DNA from: Planctomycetia bacterium
GTDB taxonomy: Bacteria; Planctomycetota; Planctomycetia; Pirellulales; Thermoguttaceae
Length of the DNA: 56,679 nt
Direction of reading: 5' to 3'
Assembly (NCBI GenBank): GCA_030539035.1
Contig: JAUNSU010000014.1
Coordinates: 1 to 56,679 of the forward strand
Part shown: positions 35,897 to 44,428 of the stretch, one piece after another
Numbering within the stretch: position 1 is the first letter of the stretch
Layout: every line of letters begins with the position of its first letter
Made by a program: the position numbers and the translations under genes
The notes under the pieces: generated by a model
What the model was told of the DNA's origin: nothing
Database searches by the model: none
The model's input: only the letters and a program-made list of their open reading frames with translations

Positions 35897-36502
35897 CTAA
35901 TCGGCGATTTTGCACTTGATAATGATCTTGCGGACCTTTTCCGGCTGATCGATTTGAAGGCAGCCTGCATGAAGATCGTTGGGGGTAAAAATCGCGAAAT
36001 TCCCGGCATTCATAATCAGTCGATTACGGGTCTCTTCTTTTGTTTTCAGGAAAGGCATTACGGTTTCCGGATAAAAGACGATATCTTTTTCGGGATTGTA
36101 TTCTTTCGAGATGGGGAAGGAAGGATCGAGAAGGAGCGTTCCGATCTGTTCGCGGCCTTCGAGAACGAGCTGAATATCGACGTATTTGCGATGGGATTCC
36201 ACAACGATATCGACAAGAGGCCGGCTTTCATATTCTTCCATAATGTAGTAGAGATCTTTTCCTTCGATTTCTCCCCGTCCTTTCGGGAGTTTACTCAAAT
36301 CGGCAGATTTGAGCCAGTTCAGGCCTTTTCGGACCATTTCCGGAAAAGCGCTCAACGGAGGCGCGGAAGGATCGGCGTCGGCAAGTTTTCCAAAATAAAC
36401 GGCGTTGCCCCGGCAAGCGCATCGGGTTTCCTGTCCGGAAGCGAGAGAACACATCATGATAAACACTCCTATCAAGGTAAAGGAAAGAAAAATTTTACTC
36501 AT
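35897..36502 (-). CDS. Exported YhcH/YjgK/YiaL-family (DUF386) protein
   Basis: The 201-residue product has a signal peptide (MSKIFLSFTLIGVFIMMCSLASG) before a DUF386 cupin-like domain. That domain has the family metal-site region FESHRKY-like (VESHRKYVDIQLVLEG) and the later FLKTKEE and FAIFTPNDLHAGCL with the Asp-x-His. Cytosolic relatives (YhcH, TabA) act in sialic acid or biofilm metabolism, probably as sugar anomerases. Export is unusual for the family. A Cys-rich start (CACRGN) follows the signal. The ribosome site AAAGGAG lies about ten bases upstream. It is 45 bp after larB on the same strand. Confidence 0.85.
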   Translation of the reverse strand: MSKIFLSFTLIGVFIMMCSLASGQETRCACRGNAVYFGKLADADPSAPPLSAFPEMVRKGLNWLKSADLSKLPKGRGEIEGKDLYYIMEEYESRPLVDIVVESHRKYVDIQLVLEGREQIGTLLLDPSFPISKEYNPEKDIVFYPETVMPFLKTKEETRNRLIMNAGNFAIFTPNDLHAGCLQIDQPEKVRKIIIKCKIAD

Positions 36503-36547
36503 TTGTCAAGAACTCCTTTTTTAAACGGGCAAACCGGAAAATCCGGC

Positions 36548-37246
36548 TTATTTATGCGTTCGATTTGCGATTAAAGCGGCGACATACCCCCCTTTAAACC
36601 CCGCGTCGATATTAACGACCATTACATTGGAAGCGCAGCTGTTGAGCATTCCGAGCAGAGCGGCGACTCCGCCGAACGCGGCCCCGTATCCGACGCTTGT
36701 CGGAACCGCGATAACGGGAGCGGCGACATATCCGCCAACCACACTGGGAAGGGCCCCCTCCATTCCGGCAACCACAACGATCGCGTCGGCATCTTTAAAA
36801 TCCGGGGTTCGCGCATGAAGCCGGGCGGGTCCGGCAACGCCGACATCCTGGATCAGCACGACCTCGGCCCCCATCCAGCGCGCGGTTTCCATCGCTTCCT
36901 CGGCGACAGGCTGATCGCTTGTTCCCGCGGAAATGATCGCAACCTTTCCCTTTTTGGATTTTTTCTTTTTATTGAGTCTGTTCCAGAAAGTACGGGCAGC
37001 AGGATTGTATTCCGCGTTGGGAAAATCGGCAAGAAGATCGTCCGCCTTTTCCCTGGACATTCGAGTCGCAAAGGAATCGATACCCGCTTCCTGCTGGATC
37101 AGAATGATTCTTCGAATCGCATCGGTCGTTTTTCCTTCCGCATAGATCACTTCAGGGTATCCGCAGCGATGTTCCCGATCAAGATCGACATGCGCGTCCG
37201 AGGATTTAGTCTGTTTTTCATTCACTTTGGAATTCTTTTTTTCCAC
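36548..37246 (-). CDS. larB: LarB, nickel-pincer cofactor biosynthesis carboxylase
   Basis: LarB carboxylates and hydrolyses nicotinic acid adenine dinucleotide in the synthesis of the nickel-pincer nucleotide of lactate racemase-type enzymes. The product has the LarB/PurE-like core: REHRCGYPEVIYAEGKT, VAIISAGTSDQPVAEEA, VGVAGPARLHA, VVVAGMEGALPSVVGGYV and NIDAGFKGGYVAA. The preferred start is a GTG at 37246 with GGAG eight bases before it, giving 232 residues. The longer frame from 37333 has an unrelated hydrophobic N terminus. No larC, larE or larA is adjacent, so its partners must lie elsewhere or the protein is used differently. Confidence 0.88.
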   Translation of the reverse strand: MEKKNSKVNEKQTKSSDAHVDLDREHRCGYPEVIYAEGKTTDAIRRIILIQQEAGIDSFATRMSREKADDLLADFPNAEYNPAARTFWNRLNKKKKSKKGKVAIISAGTSDQPVAEEAMETARWMGAEVVLIQDVGVAGPARLHARTPDFKDADAIVVVAGMEGALPSVVGGYVAAPVIAVPTSVGYGAAFGGVAALLGMLNSCASNVMVVNIDAGFKGGYVAALIANRTHK

Positions 37247-37340
37247 GCTGAAAGCTCCGAATCTTTTGTTTTTTCGAATTGTAAAAGGGATCCGCAGGCA
37301 AAGTTCGATATAAATACCGGAAATAAAGGCCAATCGGATC

Positions 37341-37369
37341 TTGACATTTCGACCGCAATCAATTATAAC
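37341..37369 (+). promoter_or_regulatory. Sigma-70-type promoter of the M24 peptidase gene
   Basis: TTGACA (37341-37346) and TATAAC (37364-37369) with a 17-base spacer, about 60 bp upstream of the start codon. This is among the best consensus matches in the window. Confidence 0.75.
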
Positions 37370-37431
37370 ACCAAATCATTCATTCGAACAGACCTTCAGA
37401 CCATGAGAAATTTAAAGGAGAGAAAAATTTT

Positions 37432-38541
37432 ATGTCCGGAACAAATTACATCCAGCGGCGCAAAAAGCTCGCATCGATCATGAAGCGGGAAGAAGTTGAA
37501 GCATTTTTGATCACCAATGTTGTCAATGTGAGCTATCTTACCGGTTTTTCGGGGGACGACAGCTGGCTTTTACTTGCCGGAAAAGACGCAATTCTGATCA
37601 GTGATTCGCGCTATGAGGAACAAATCAAAGAGCAATGTCCTGAACTGGAATACTGGATGCGTCCGGCCCGTCAATCGATGTATGAAGCGGTAAAAGTCCT
37701 TTTAAAATCGTGGTTTCCCAAGAAAAAAGAGATGGAATTCGGATTTGAAGCCGATTCGTTTACCATTTATGATTTCAACGAATTGCGTGAGGTCCTCGGA
37801 ATCAATACTTTTGTTCCGCTGGTCGATACCGTTGAGCGGTTAAGAGAGATTAAAGATAAAACGGAGATCGAAGCGATTCGAAATTCTCTTCGCTGCGCGC
37901 GCCGGGCTTTCGAGATCGTCCGAAGTTCCTTGCGTCCGGATCAGAGCGAAACGGATATCCGCAATGATCTGGAATACAATATGTTCAAGCTGGGAGCGGA
38001 AGGAGTCGGTTTTCCTTCGATCGTTGCGGTCGGTCCCCGTGCGGCCCTTCCCCACGCGGTTCCCATGCCGGGCAATTTCGTTCGGGACTCCGATCATCTT
38101 TTGATCGATTGGGGCGCAAAAAAAGACTTTTATATCAGCGATTTGACCCGTGTCCTTATTACAACGAAAAAGCCGTCCGACAAACTCCGCAAGATCTATA
38201 ATATCGTCCTTTCCGCGCAAAAAGCAGCGATCGCGGCTATTCGTCCGGGAATTGCTTCCGGCGAGATCGACAAAACGGCCCGATCCTTTATTGAAAAAGC
38301 GGGATACGGAAAAATGTTCGGACATGGACTCGGAATGCAGGTTCACGAACGGGGCGGATTCCGAATTGGAGCGGAAACGGTTCTCAAGCCGGGAATGATT
38401 TTGACCGTCGAGCCGGGGATCTATCTTCCCGGCTGGGGCGGGATCCGCATCGAAGATGATGTGCTGATCACCAAAGACGGCTGCGAAGTTCTCTCGGAAG
38501 GCTTTCCGAAAGAATTTGATGAAATGATCGTCGATCTGTAG
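37432..38541 (+). CDS. M24-family Xaa-Pro aminopeptidase/prolidase
   Basis: The 369-residue product has an N-terminal creatinase-like domain (about 1-135, with VNVSYLTGFSGDDSWLLLA) and a C-terminal pita-bread peptidase domain. The five metal ligands of the family can be placed: Asp in LLIDWGAKKDFYISDLTR (two), His in FGHGLGMQVHE, Glu in LTVEPGIY and Glu in GGIRIEDDVLI. Such enzymes remove N-terminal residues before proline or split Xaa-Pro dipeptides in the cytoplasm. The start follows AAAGGAG at about 12 bases. It is divergent from larB and convergent with the LysR gene. Confidence 0.92.
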   Translation: MSGTNYIQRRKKLASIMKREEVEAFLITNVVNVSYLTGFSGDDSWLLLAGKDAILISDSRYEEQIKEQCPELEYWMRPARQSMYEAVKVLLKSWFPKKKEMEFGFEADSFTIYDFNELREVLGINTFVPLVDTVERLREIKDKTEIEAIRNSLRCARRAFEIVRSSLRPDQSETDIRNDLEYNMFKLGAEGVGFPSIVAVGPRAALPHAVPMPGNFVRDSDHLLIDWGAKKDFYISDLTRVLITTKKPSDKLRKIYNIVLSAQKAAIAAIRPGIASGEIDKTARSFIEKAGYGKMFGHGLGMQVHERGGFRIGAETVLKPGMILTVEPGIYLPGWGGIRIEDDVLITKDGCEVLSEGFPKEFDEMIVDL

Positions 38542-38659
38542 TCCGCGATTTTTCCGGATTACCCGAGATCCGCGTTGTTCCCGGAATCCGCAGGGTTCCC
38601 AAGTCCCGCGGTCCTCCGAAATCCGCATATCCGCAGGGATCCGTGGGTTCTCAAGCCGC
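38542..38659. repeat. Gap between convergent genes with recurring ATCCGC motifs
   Basis: ATCCGC or a one-base variant occurs about five times in 118 bases (GATCCGCG, GAATCCGCAG, AAATCCGCAT, ATATCCGCAG, GATCCGTGGG). Two longer units are alike: ATCCGCAGGGTTCCCAAG and ATCCGTGGGTTCTCAAG. No T-tract terminator is visible. The motif recalls the middle block of the dispersed repeat but no ends are present. Confidence 0.45.
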
Positions 38660-39550
38660 TTATTTTTCGAGAAGTGTTTCTTCGAGCATACGGATAAATT
38701 TCTGCATGGTGGAAGTAAACACTTTTCGATGTTTATGGATAATTCCGATCGGACGGGTCAATTGCGGAGAGACGAGAGGAACAGCCTTCATTTTTCCGGA
38801 GGCAACATCGTCGGCAACGGTTGGAACAGGGAGAATGCTGACACCGAGTCCGACTTCGATCGCCTGTTTGATCGTCTCTATATTATCGAATTCCATTCGG
38901 ATATTGACTTTGATATTTCGCTGCCGCATACAGCGATCGGTCTCTTTTCGGATGATAAGATCGCGATCGAAGGCGACGTAATCGATTCCCTGGAGCTGTT
39001 CGAGAACGAGTTCCTTTTCATGGGCAAGGGGATGATCATTGGGGATTACGACGACCATCTCTTCGGATCGAAGCGGAATCACATTAATCTCCGGTGAAGC
39101 GGCGGGATAGGAAACGATTCCGAGATCGACTTCGCCGTTGAGGACGGATCGATAGACTTTTTGCGGATGAAGAAATTCAAGGCGGATATTCGCCTGGGGA
39201 TGGGATTTCATGAAATCTCCCATACAGCGGCTCATATCGTGGAGCCCGACAGAGTAGATCGCGGCGACCCGAATCAAGCCTTTTATCTGATCATGAAGGG
39301 ACTGAACCCTCATCACCATGGTATCATAGGTTTCCAGAATTTCACGCATTCCCTCATAGCAGATCTGCCCATCGGGAGTAAGAACGAACGGTCTTTTCGA
39401 TCGATCGATCAGATCGACCCCAATCTCTTTTTCAAGGCGATGGATCGATTGAGTCGCCGCCGATTGACTTACATTGTTGACGGAAGCCCCGCGGGAAAAA
39501 CTTTGATAGTGAACAACATCACAAAAGATGCGGAAAGTATCAATACTCAA
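38660..39550 (-). CDS. LysR-family transcriptional regulator next to cysK
   Basis: The 296-residue product has the LysR winged helix at the N terminus (FRIFCDVVHYQSFSRGASVN, SQSAATQSIHRLEKEIGVDL). It is followed by the two-lobed effector domain, with GEVDLGIVSYPAAS, VVVIPNDHPLA and IKQAIEVGLGVSILP. The start is a TTG at 39550 with AAGGAG seven bases upstream. It lies 11 bp after cysK on the same strand, so the two are co-transcribed. A role in sulphur or cysteine control, as in CysB/CysL, is inferred from this pairing only. Confidence 0.9.
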   Translation of the reverse strand: MSIDTFRIFCDVVHYQSFSRGASVNNVSQSAATQSIHRLEKEIGVDLIDRSKRPFVLTPDGQICYEGMREILETYDTMVMRVQSLHDQIKGLIRVAAIYSVGLHDMSRCMGDFMKSHPQANIRLEFLHPQKVYRSVLNGEVDLGIVSYPAASPEINVIPLRSEEMVVVIPNDHPLAHEKELVLEQLQGIDYVAFDRDLIIRKETDRCMRQRNIKVNIRMEFDNIETIKQAIEVGLGVSILPVPTVADDVASGKMKAVPLVSPQLTRPIGIIHKHRKVFTSTMQKFIRMLEETLLEK

Positions 39551-39561
39551 GGAAGATCTCC

Positions 39562-40518
39562 TTACTCATCAATGGACAAATCCTCATTTTTAGCGTAAAG
39601 CCGGGTCGCAAGATAGCGCTCTCCGGAACTGGGAGCGACAGTAATAATGGTTTTCCCGATATTTTCCCGACGGGCGGCCAAGCGGGAAGCAACCGCGAGA
39701 TTGGCGCCGGTACTGATCCCCACCAGAAGTCCTTCTTCTTTTGCAAGGCGGCGGGCCCAGTAATAGGCTTCTTCCGTAGTTGCCGATTCGATCCCGGAAA
39801 GGAGCGAGGTATCAAGATTTCGGGGGATAAATCCGGGTCCGATTCCCTGGATTCCATGAGATCCCGGTTTTCCGCCGGAGAGGACCGGACAGTCGACCGG
39901 CTCCACAGCGATTGTTCGGATCTTGGGGTTTTTACGTCTTAAATAACGGGACACCCCGGTAAAAGTTCCGCCTGTCCCCACCCCGGTAAGAAAGATATCG
40001 ATTTTACCCTGAGAGGCGCGCCAAATTTCCGGACCGGTTGTCGCTTCATGAATTCCGGGATTGGCGGGATTATCGAACTGCTGCGGGATCCAGGCATTGG
40101 GATCCGCGGATCGAATCTCCTGTACTTTCCGAATCGATCCGAGCATTCCCAAGCTGGCGGGGGTAAGGATCAGCTCAACGCCGAACGCCTTTAAGATATT
40201 TTGCCGTTCTTTATTAACAGAATCGGGCATTACAAGGGTCAATTTCAAACCTTTGACCGCGGCGGCAAACGCAAGGCTGATCCCCATGCTTCCGGTGGTT
40301 GCTTCGATGATCCGCGTATCGGGATGAATGGTTCCGTTTTGCTCTCCTGCTTCGATCATTGCGCGGGCAACCCGATCCTTGACACTGGAAAGGGGATTGA
40401 AGTACTCCAGCTTCAGCAGGATCTTCGCTCCGCCTTCCGGAGCAACCTTCGAAAGATTTACCAGAGGAGTATCGAAAGATGTTTCCAGAATATTATTGAA
40501 AACCCGGTTTTTTTTCAT
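39562..40518 (-). CDS. cysK: Cysteine synthase (O-acetylserine sulfhydrylase)
   Basis: CysK makes cysteine from O-acetylserine and sulphide with pyridoxal phosphate. From the ATG at 40518 (upstream AAGGAAG) the product has 318 residues. It has the PLP lysine in LSSVKDRVARAMIE, the substrate loop ATTGSMGISLAF, the PLP phosphate cradle GTGTGGTFTGVSRYL, and VGISTGANLAVASRLA near the end. The loop reads TTGSMG where many CysK have TSGNTG, so a cystathionine beta-synthase-like or O-phosphoserine-using relative is also possible. The longer frame from 40593 has no ribosome site. LysR follows in the same operon. Confidence 0.88.
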   Translation of the reverse strand: MKKNRVFNNILETSFDTPLVNLSKVAPEGGAKILLKLEYFNPLSSVKDRVARAMIEAGEQNGTIHPDTRIIEATTGSMGISLAFAAAVKGLKLTLVMPDSVNKERQNILKAFGVELILTPASLGMLGSIRKVQEIRSADPNAWIPQQFDNPANPGIHEATTGPEIWRASQGKIDIFLTGVGTGGTFTGVSRYLRRKNPKIRTIAVEPVDCPVLSGGKPGSHGIQGIGPGFIPRNLDTSLLSGIESATTEEAYYWARRLAKEEGLLVGISTGANLAVASRLAARRENIGKTIITVAPSSGERYLATRLYAKNEDLSIDE

Positions 40519-40576
40519 TTTATCAAATTCTTCCTTAAAAATGAGGGACAATATCACGGATATTATTTTATCTCTG

Positions 40577-40604
40577 TTGACAAAATCGGTCAAGTCTTTA
40601 CACT
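40577..40604 (+). promoter_or_regulatory. nfo: Promoter of nfo with an overlapping dyad
   Basis: TTGACA (40577-40582) and TACACT (40599-40604) have a 16-base spacer. The -35 box is one arm of the inverted repeat TTGAC-N7-GTCAA (40577-40593), a possible operator position. Confidence 0.6.
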
Positions 40605-40636
40605 GGAAATAAGGAACAAAAAAAGGAGAAAAAAAG

Positions 40637-41500
40637 ATGCCAAAAATCGGAGCTCATCAATCGATATCCGGCGGACTGGAAAAAGCAATTTTGATTTCAA
40701 AAGATCTTGGATTCGATACCGTTCAGATCTTTTCCAAAAACAGCAATCAGTGGAAAGGCGCGCCGATCAAGCCGGAAGCCGCTGCGCTTTTTCAAAAAAC
40801 GCTCAAGGAAACAGGGATTTCGGATCCCTTGATCCATGATTCCTATTTGATCAATCTTGCCTCTCCCAAATCGGATCTTCTGGAAAAGTCGATCGCGGCC
40901 TTTACCGAAGAATTGAATCGGGCCGCGCAATTGAAGATCCGGTATGTGGTAATGCACCCCGGCTCCTGTACAACCGATACCCGGGAAAACGGCTTAAAAA
41001 GAGTCGCCGATTCCTTTAATACGATCTTTTCCTCCGCTGCGCCCGATGTTCATGTTCTTCTGGAAACCACCGCGGGACAGGGAACCAATCTTGGAAATCG
41101 CTTCGAAGAGCTTGCGTTCATTATCGGGGAATGTTCTTTTGCCGACCGGTTGGGTGTCTGTTTGGATACCTGCCATGTGTTCGCCGCCGGATATGATTTT
41201 TCGACCCGCAAGAAGTATGAGGAGATGATGGAAGAATTCGATCGGATCATCGGAATTGCCCGTCTGAAAGCCTTTCATCTGAATGATTCAGTCAAGGGCT
41301 GCGGGTCCAGGGTCGATCGGCATGAGGCGATCGGATACGGAATGATCGGAAAAGAACCGTTCGGATTTTTTCTGAACGATCCGCGGTTCAAAAATCATCC
41401 CATGTATCTTGAAACCCCGAAAGGAGAAACAGAGATTGACGGTAAAATATTCGATTGGGATACCGTTAATCTGAAAACATTAAGGAATTTAATAAAATAA
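40637..41500 (+). CDS. nfo: Endonuclease IV
   Basis: Endonuclease IV cuts the DNA backbone 5' to abasic sites in base-excision repair, using three zinc ions. The 287-residue length is standard. Motifs visible are IGAHQSISGGLEKAI, VVMHPGSCT, VLLETTAGQGTNLG, VCLDTCHVFAAGYD, FHLNDSVKGCGSRVDRHE and MYLETPKG, which carry the His, Glu and Asp metal ligands. The start follows AAAAGGAG. It is divergent from cysK. The J-domain gene lies 168 bp downstream on the same strand. Confidence 0.96.
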   Translation: MPKIGAHQSISGGLEKAILISKDLGFDTVQIFSKNSNQWKGAPIKPEAAALFQKTLKETGISDPLIHDSYLINLASPKSDLLEKSIAAFTEELNRAAQLKIRYVVMHPGSCTTDTRENGLKRVADSFNTIFSSAAPDVHVLLETTAGQGTNLGNRFEELAFIIGECSFADRLGVCLDTCHVFAAGYDFSTRKKYEEMMEEFDRIIGIARLKAFHLNDSVKGCGSRVDRHEAIGYGMIGKEPFGFFLNDPRFKNHPMYLETPKGETEIDGKIFDWDTVNLKTLRNLIK

Positions 41501-41668
41501 TTTTAAATAATTCTTGTTTTTCCTCTTTAAAAATTTTAGAATATGTTAAAATATTCTTATGAAAATGGAACTGGAAAAACATCTTTTTTTCTCTTGAGAA
41601 GAAAAAATATGTTATCATGGATAAAATAAACAATTTACACCAACAAAAAAGAGAAGAAAATAAAAACT

Positions 41669-42712
41669 ATGGCGGAAGATTATTATAAGGTTCTGGGTGT
41701 TCCCAGGACAGCGACTCAGGAAGAGATCCAAAAAGCTTATTTGGGACTTGCCCGAAAATATCATCCGGACATGAATCTGGATAATCCGGAAGCGGCGAAG
41801 AAAAAATTTCAGGAACTTCAGACAGCTTTTGATGTTCTGAAAGATCCGGAAAAACGGGAAAAATATAATCAGTTCGGCGAAGGATTCGAACAATATCAAG
41901 GTTTCCCGGGAGGACAGCCGGGCGGCGGATTCCATTGGTCGGGCGGAGGACCTGGCGCAGGCGGAACGGGAGGATTCCAGGGTGGAAATATCAATCTGGA
42001 CGACATTCTCGGAATGTTCGGGGCCGGAGGACGCGGGGGGAATCCCTTTGGCGGAGGTTCCAATCCCTTTGAGAGCGGTGATGAAAATGGAAATCCGTTC
42101 GCCAACTTCGGAGGAACAGGAACAACCGGACGCACTCGCCGTCGAAAAGGTCCGGTGAAAGGGGACAACTACGAACTCTCTGTAAGCGTTCCCTTTCAAA
42201 CCGCGATTCGAGGGGGAAAGATCCCTTTGAATTTCCGAAAAAATGATGGAAAAATCGAGTCGGTTGAAGTCAAAATTCCCGCCGGACTTGAGTCGGGAAA
42301 AAAGATTCGACTGCGGGGACTCGGCGGAGCGGGTCAAAACGGAGGAGAAGCGGGCGACTTAATCCTGAATACCATGGTCGAAGATCATCCTTACTATACG
42401 CGCAAGGGAAATAATCTTTACGTGAAAGTTCCCATCACCTTAAAAGAAGCTGCATTGGGGGGAAAAGCCGATATTCCAACGCCGGACGGAACAGTATCGC
42501 TCTCCATTCCCGCCGGAGCAACGACGGGAACAAAGCTCCGGCTGCGCGGACGCGGAATAAAGGAAGAAGGACAAGCCGAGGGAACACCGGGCGATCTGTT
42601 CGCGGAATTCGAAGTTCAGCTCCCCAAATCGTGGAGCAAAGCGGATCAGAATCTGATCGCGAAGCTGGATTCTGAATTAACCCCGCCGGCTCGATCGTCC
42701 CTGTATTTCTGA
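41669..42712 (+). CDS. CbpA-type DnaJ co-chaperone without zinc finger
   Basis: The 347-residue product has an N-terminal J domain (about 5-70; YYKVLGVPRTATQEEIQKAY and the HPD of YHPDMN). A Gly/Phe-rich linker (about 75-155) and two C-terminal client-binding beta domains (SVSVPFQTAIRGGKIPLNF, VKVPITLKEAALGGKADIPT) follow. The Cys-rich zinc finger of DnaJ is absent, which is the CbpA arrangement. It stimulates DnaK ATPase. The ribosome site is weak (GAAGAAAA at distance). No dnaK or chaperone operator such as CIRCE is seen; the 168 bases upstream are AT-rich. A hairpin terminator follows. Confidence 0.93.
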   Translation: MAEDYYKVLGVPRTATQEEIQKAYLGLARKYHPDMNLDNPEAAKKKFQELQTAFDVLKDPEKREKYNQFGEGFEQYQGFPGGQPGGGFHWSGGGPGAGGTGGFQGGNINLDDILGMFGAGGRGGNPFGGGSNPFESGDENGNPFANFGGTGTTGRTRRRKGPVKGDNYELSVSVPFQTAIRGGKIPLNFRKNDGKIESVEVKIPAGLESGKKIRLRGLGGAGQNGGEAGDLILNTMVEDHPYYTRKGNNLYVKVPITLKEAALGGKADIPTPDGTVSLSIPAGATTGTKLRLRGRGIKEEGQAEGTPGDLFAEFEVQLPKSWSKADQNLIAKLDSELTPPARSSLYF

Positions 42713-42740
42713 TTCCGATCGGCAACTGCAACAAAAGTCT

Positions 42741-42790
42741 GCAAAAAAAGGAAAGAATCGTAATCCGCGGTTCTTTCCTTTTGCTCTTTT
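42741..42790. terminator. Terminator between the convergent J-domain and WbsX-like genes
   Basis: GCAAAAAAAGGAAAGAA (42741-42757) pairs with TTCTTTCCTTTTGC (42771-42784), followed by TCTTTT on the plus strand. It mainly serves the J-domain gene and reaches the stop of the convergent gene. Confidence 0.75.
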
Positions 42791-44021
42791 ATCCGTTCTT
42801 TTTTCCGAAGACATTTCTGATCGCGCGAAGGCGGTCGAATTTTGTTTCCCGATCCGGTTCCAGATAAGATCCTTCCGTCCACTCGTTCCAGGAGTTGATG
42901 TTGAGAATCCGCGGATTGTTCGGAAGCCGATCCATTTTCTCTTTGGTTAATCGAAGAGCTTCTTCAAAAGCGGCGGGCGTATTTCCTGTAATGATGTTCG
43001 TGTACGGATATCCCCAATTACCGAACTCATCGGTTGCAACAGTACGGGGACTGGAGTCCCATCCGGCGGAGACATTCGGATAATAAGGGCGTTTATAAGT
43101 TTTCAGAGCTTTATCCCAATGATCGAAATAAGCCTTGCGCACCTGATCGTACGGGGTTTCCCGTTTGGGAAGTCCGACGTGATGGATCCACACATAGCTG
43201 GTTGTACTGTCGAAGCCGACTCCGTCCAGAATTGCAACAGGGTCCAAAGGAACCTTTTCCACCGGAAGAACAGGCCTTCCCCATACAACAGCGTTCAGAT
43301 GAAGATCGGGAAATCCGGCCGCCTTGACCCGATCGCGAAAATGATTCACGGCCTTTCTGGTCTGTTCGATCCCGCCGAAAGATTCCAGAAATTTCGAAAG
43401 ATCGTAAACGGAAAAATAGGGCTTGCCGTCAATACAGAAATAGCTCGGATGTTTAAAGTAAGAGAGATGAACATCAATGATCTTTTCAAAGGTTTCCGGA
43501 GAAACGGCGCCGGGATAAAGGAGCGTTCGGGGTGTTCCTCTTTTCCAGGGATGAATATCGACCCAATCATGATTGGCCCACATGGTGCAGAACTTGATCC
43601 GATGATTATTTTTTGCTTTCAGATAACCCTCTTCCAAACCGCGTTGAAGAAAAGGACCATCATTGTAGTAATACCAATCAAAGATCCAGTAAGTAAGCCC
43701 GTAATCGGCGGCGGCGTCGATTTTCATTTCCATGATCTTGGGATCGGCTTCATCACAAGTTCCCCAAAGAGGCAAGTGCGGCTGTTTATGTCCGGGAAAA
43801 CGGGGAACGGCCTTTTCCACAAGAGTCCATTCCGTCCAGTTTTTTCCATGCTGTTTTTCATTTCGGGCATCAACATGGTAGTTGGGAAAATAGTAAGCTC
43901 CAATTTCGTAAGGCTTTTCTTTTCCGTTTTCCGCGGAAGAGAGAAGGGAAGGAGCAAGCGATCCGCTGCTTAAAAGAGCCGCTGCGGACGTTTTCAGAAA
44001 ACTTCTGCGTGTCTGGTCCAT
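42789..44021 (-). CDS. Tat-exported WbsX-like (GH99-related) protein
   Basis: The 410-residue product begins with a twin-arginine signal (TRRSFLKTSAAALLSSGSLA). It is followed by a WbsX-type TIM barrel, recognisable by IGAYYFPNYHVD, GKNWTEWTLVEKA, FPGHKQPHLPLWG, LTYWIFDWYYYNDGPFL, MWANHDW and ILNINSWNEWTEGSYLEP. WbsX-type proteins are annotated near O-antigen loci and resemble GH99 endo-mannosidases and endo-mannanases; many act on glycans outside the cytoplasm. The late WNEWTEG and the ANHDW stretch probably line the active site. No other glycan gene is adjacent. The start has only a weak ribosome site. Confidence 0.85.
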   Translation of the reverse strand: MDQTRRSFLKTSAAALLSSGSLAPSLLSSAENGKEKPYEIGAYYFPNYHVDARNEKQHGKNWTEWTLVEKAVPRFPGHKQPHLPLWGTCDEADPKIMEMKIDAAADYGLTYWIFDWYYYNDGPFLQRGLEEGYLKAKNNHRIKFCTMWANHDWVDIHPWKRGTPRTLLYPGAVSPETFEKIIDVHLSYFKHPSYFCIDGKPYFSVYDLSKFLESFGGIEQTRKAVNHFRDRVKAAGFPDLHLNAVVWGRPVLPVEKVPLDPVAILDGVGFDSTTSYVWIHHVGLPKRETPYDQVRKAYFDHWDKALKTYKRPYYPNVSAGWDSSPRTVATDEFGNWGYPYTNIITGNTPAAFEEALRLTKEKMDRLPNNPRILNINSWNEWTEGSYLEPDRETKFDRLRAIRNVFGKKNG

Positions 44022-44428
44022 TTGCGTTTTTCATCCGGTAAAAGGAATAAAGGCGACCTCCTGAAAAAATCCCATCGATTTTCAGGAATCTCCCGTTGAA
44101 AGATATAATATCATTGATCGAAATATTTTACCAGAGGGACTTCTCCAAAGGAGCGGTTCTTTCCGACAGAAAATCACCCTTCTCAAGTTCAGGAACGGAA
44201 GAGAATAAAGAATTATTTCGATAATACTATATGGGTGAAAACGATTTTTCCGGTTTTTTTAGGGACTTTTTTAACAAAAATAGGAGATACCACCCAAATG
44301 GGGGGTTTTCGAATTCAAAAGATTTGGCATTATATTTATAGATGTTAATTTGGAGAAGATTTTAACGAGAGCGAGAAAGAAGAGATTTACCCGCCAGATA
44401 TTACTTTACATGATCGGAGCAGAAGATA
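44022..44428. other. Long intergenic region between divergent genes
   Basis: This 407-bp gap has no open frame with a ribosome site. It contains GGGTGAAAACG near 44233, like the inner arm of repeat R3, but without repeat ends. A promoter-like TTGGCA and TAATTT pair with a 16-base spacer lies about 65-105 bp before the NRDE gene. No further structure is convincing. Confidence 0.4.
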
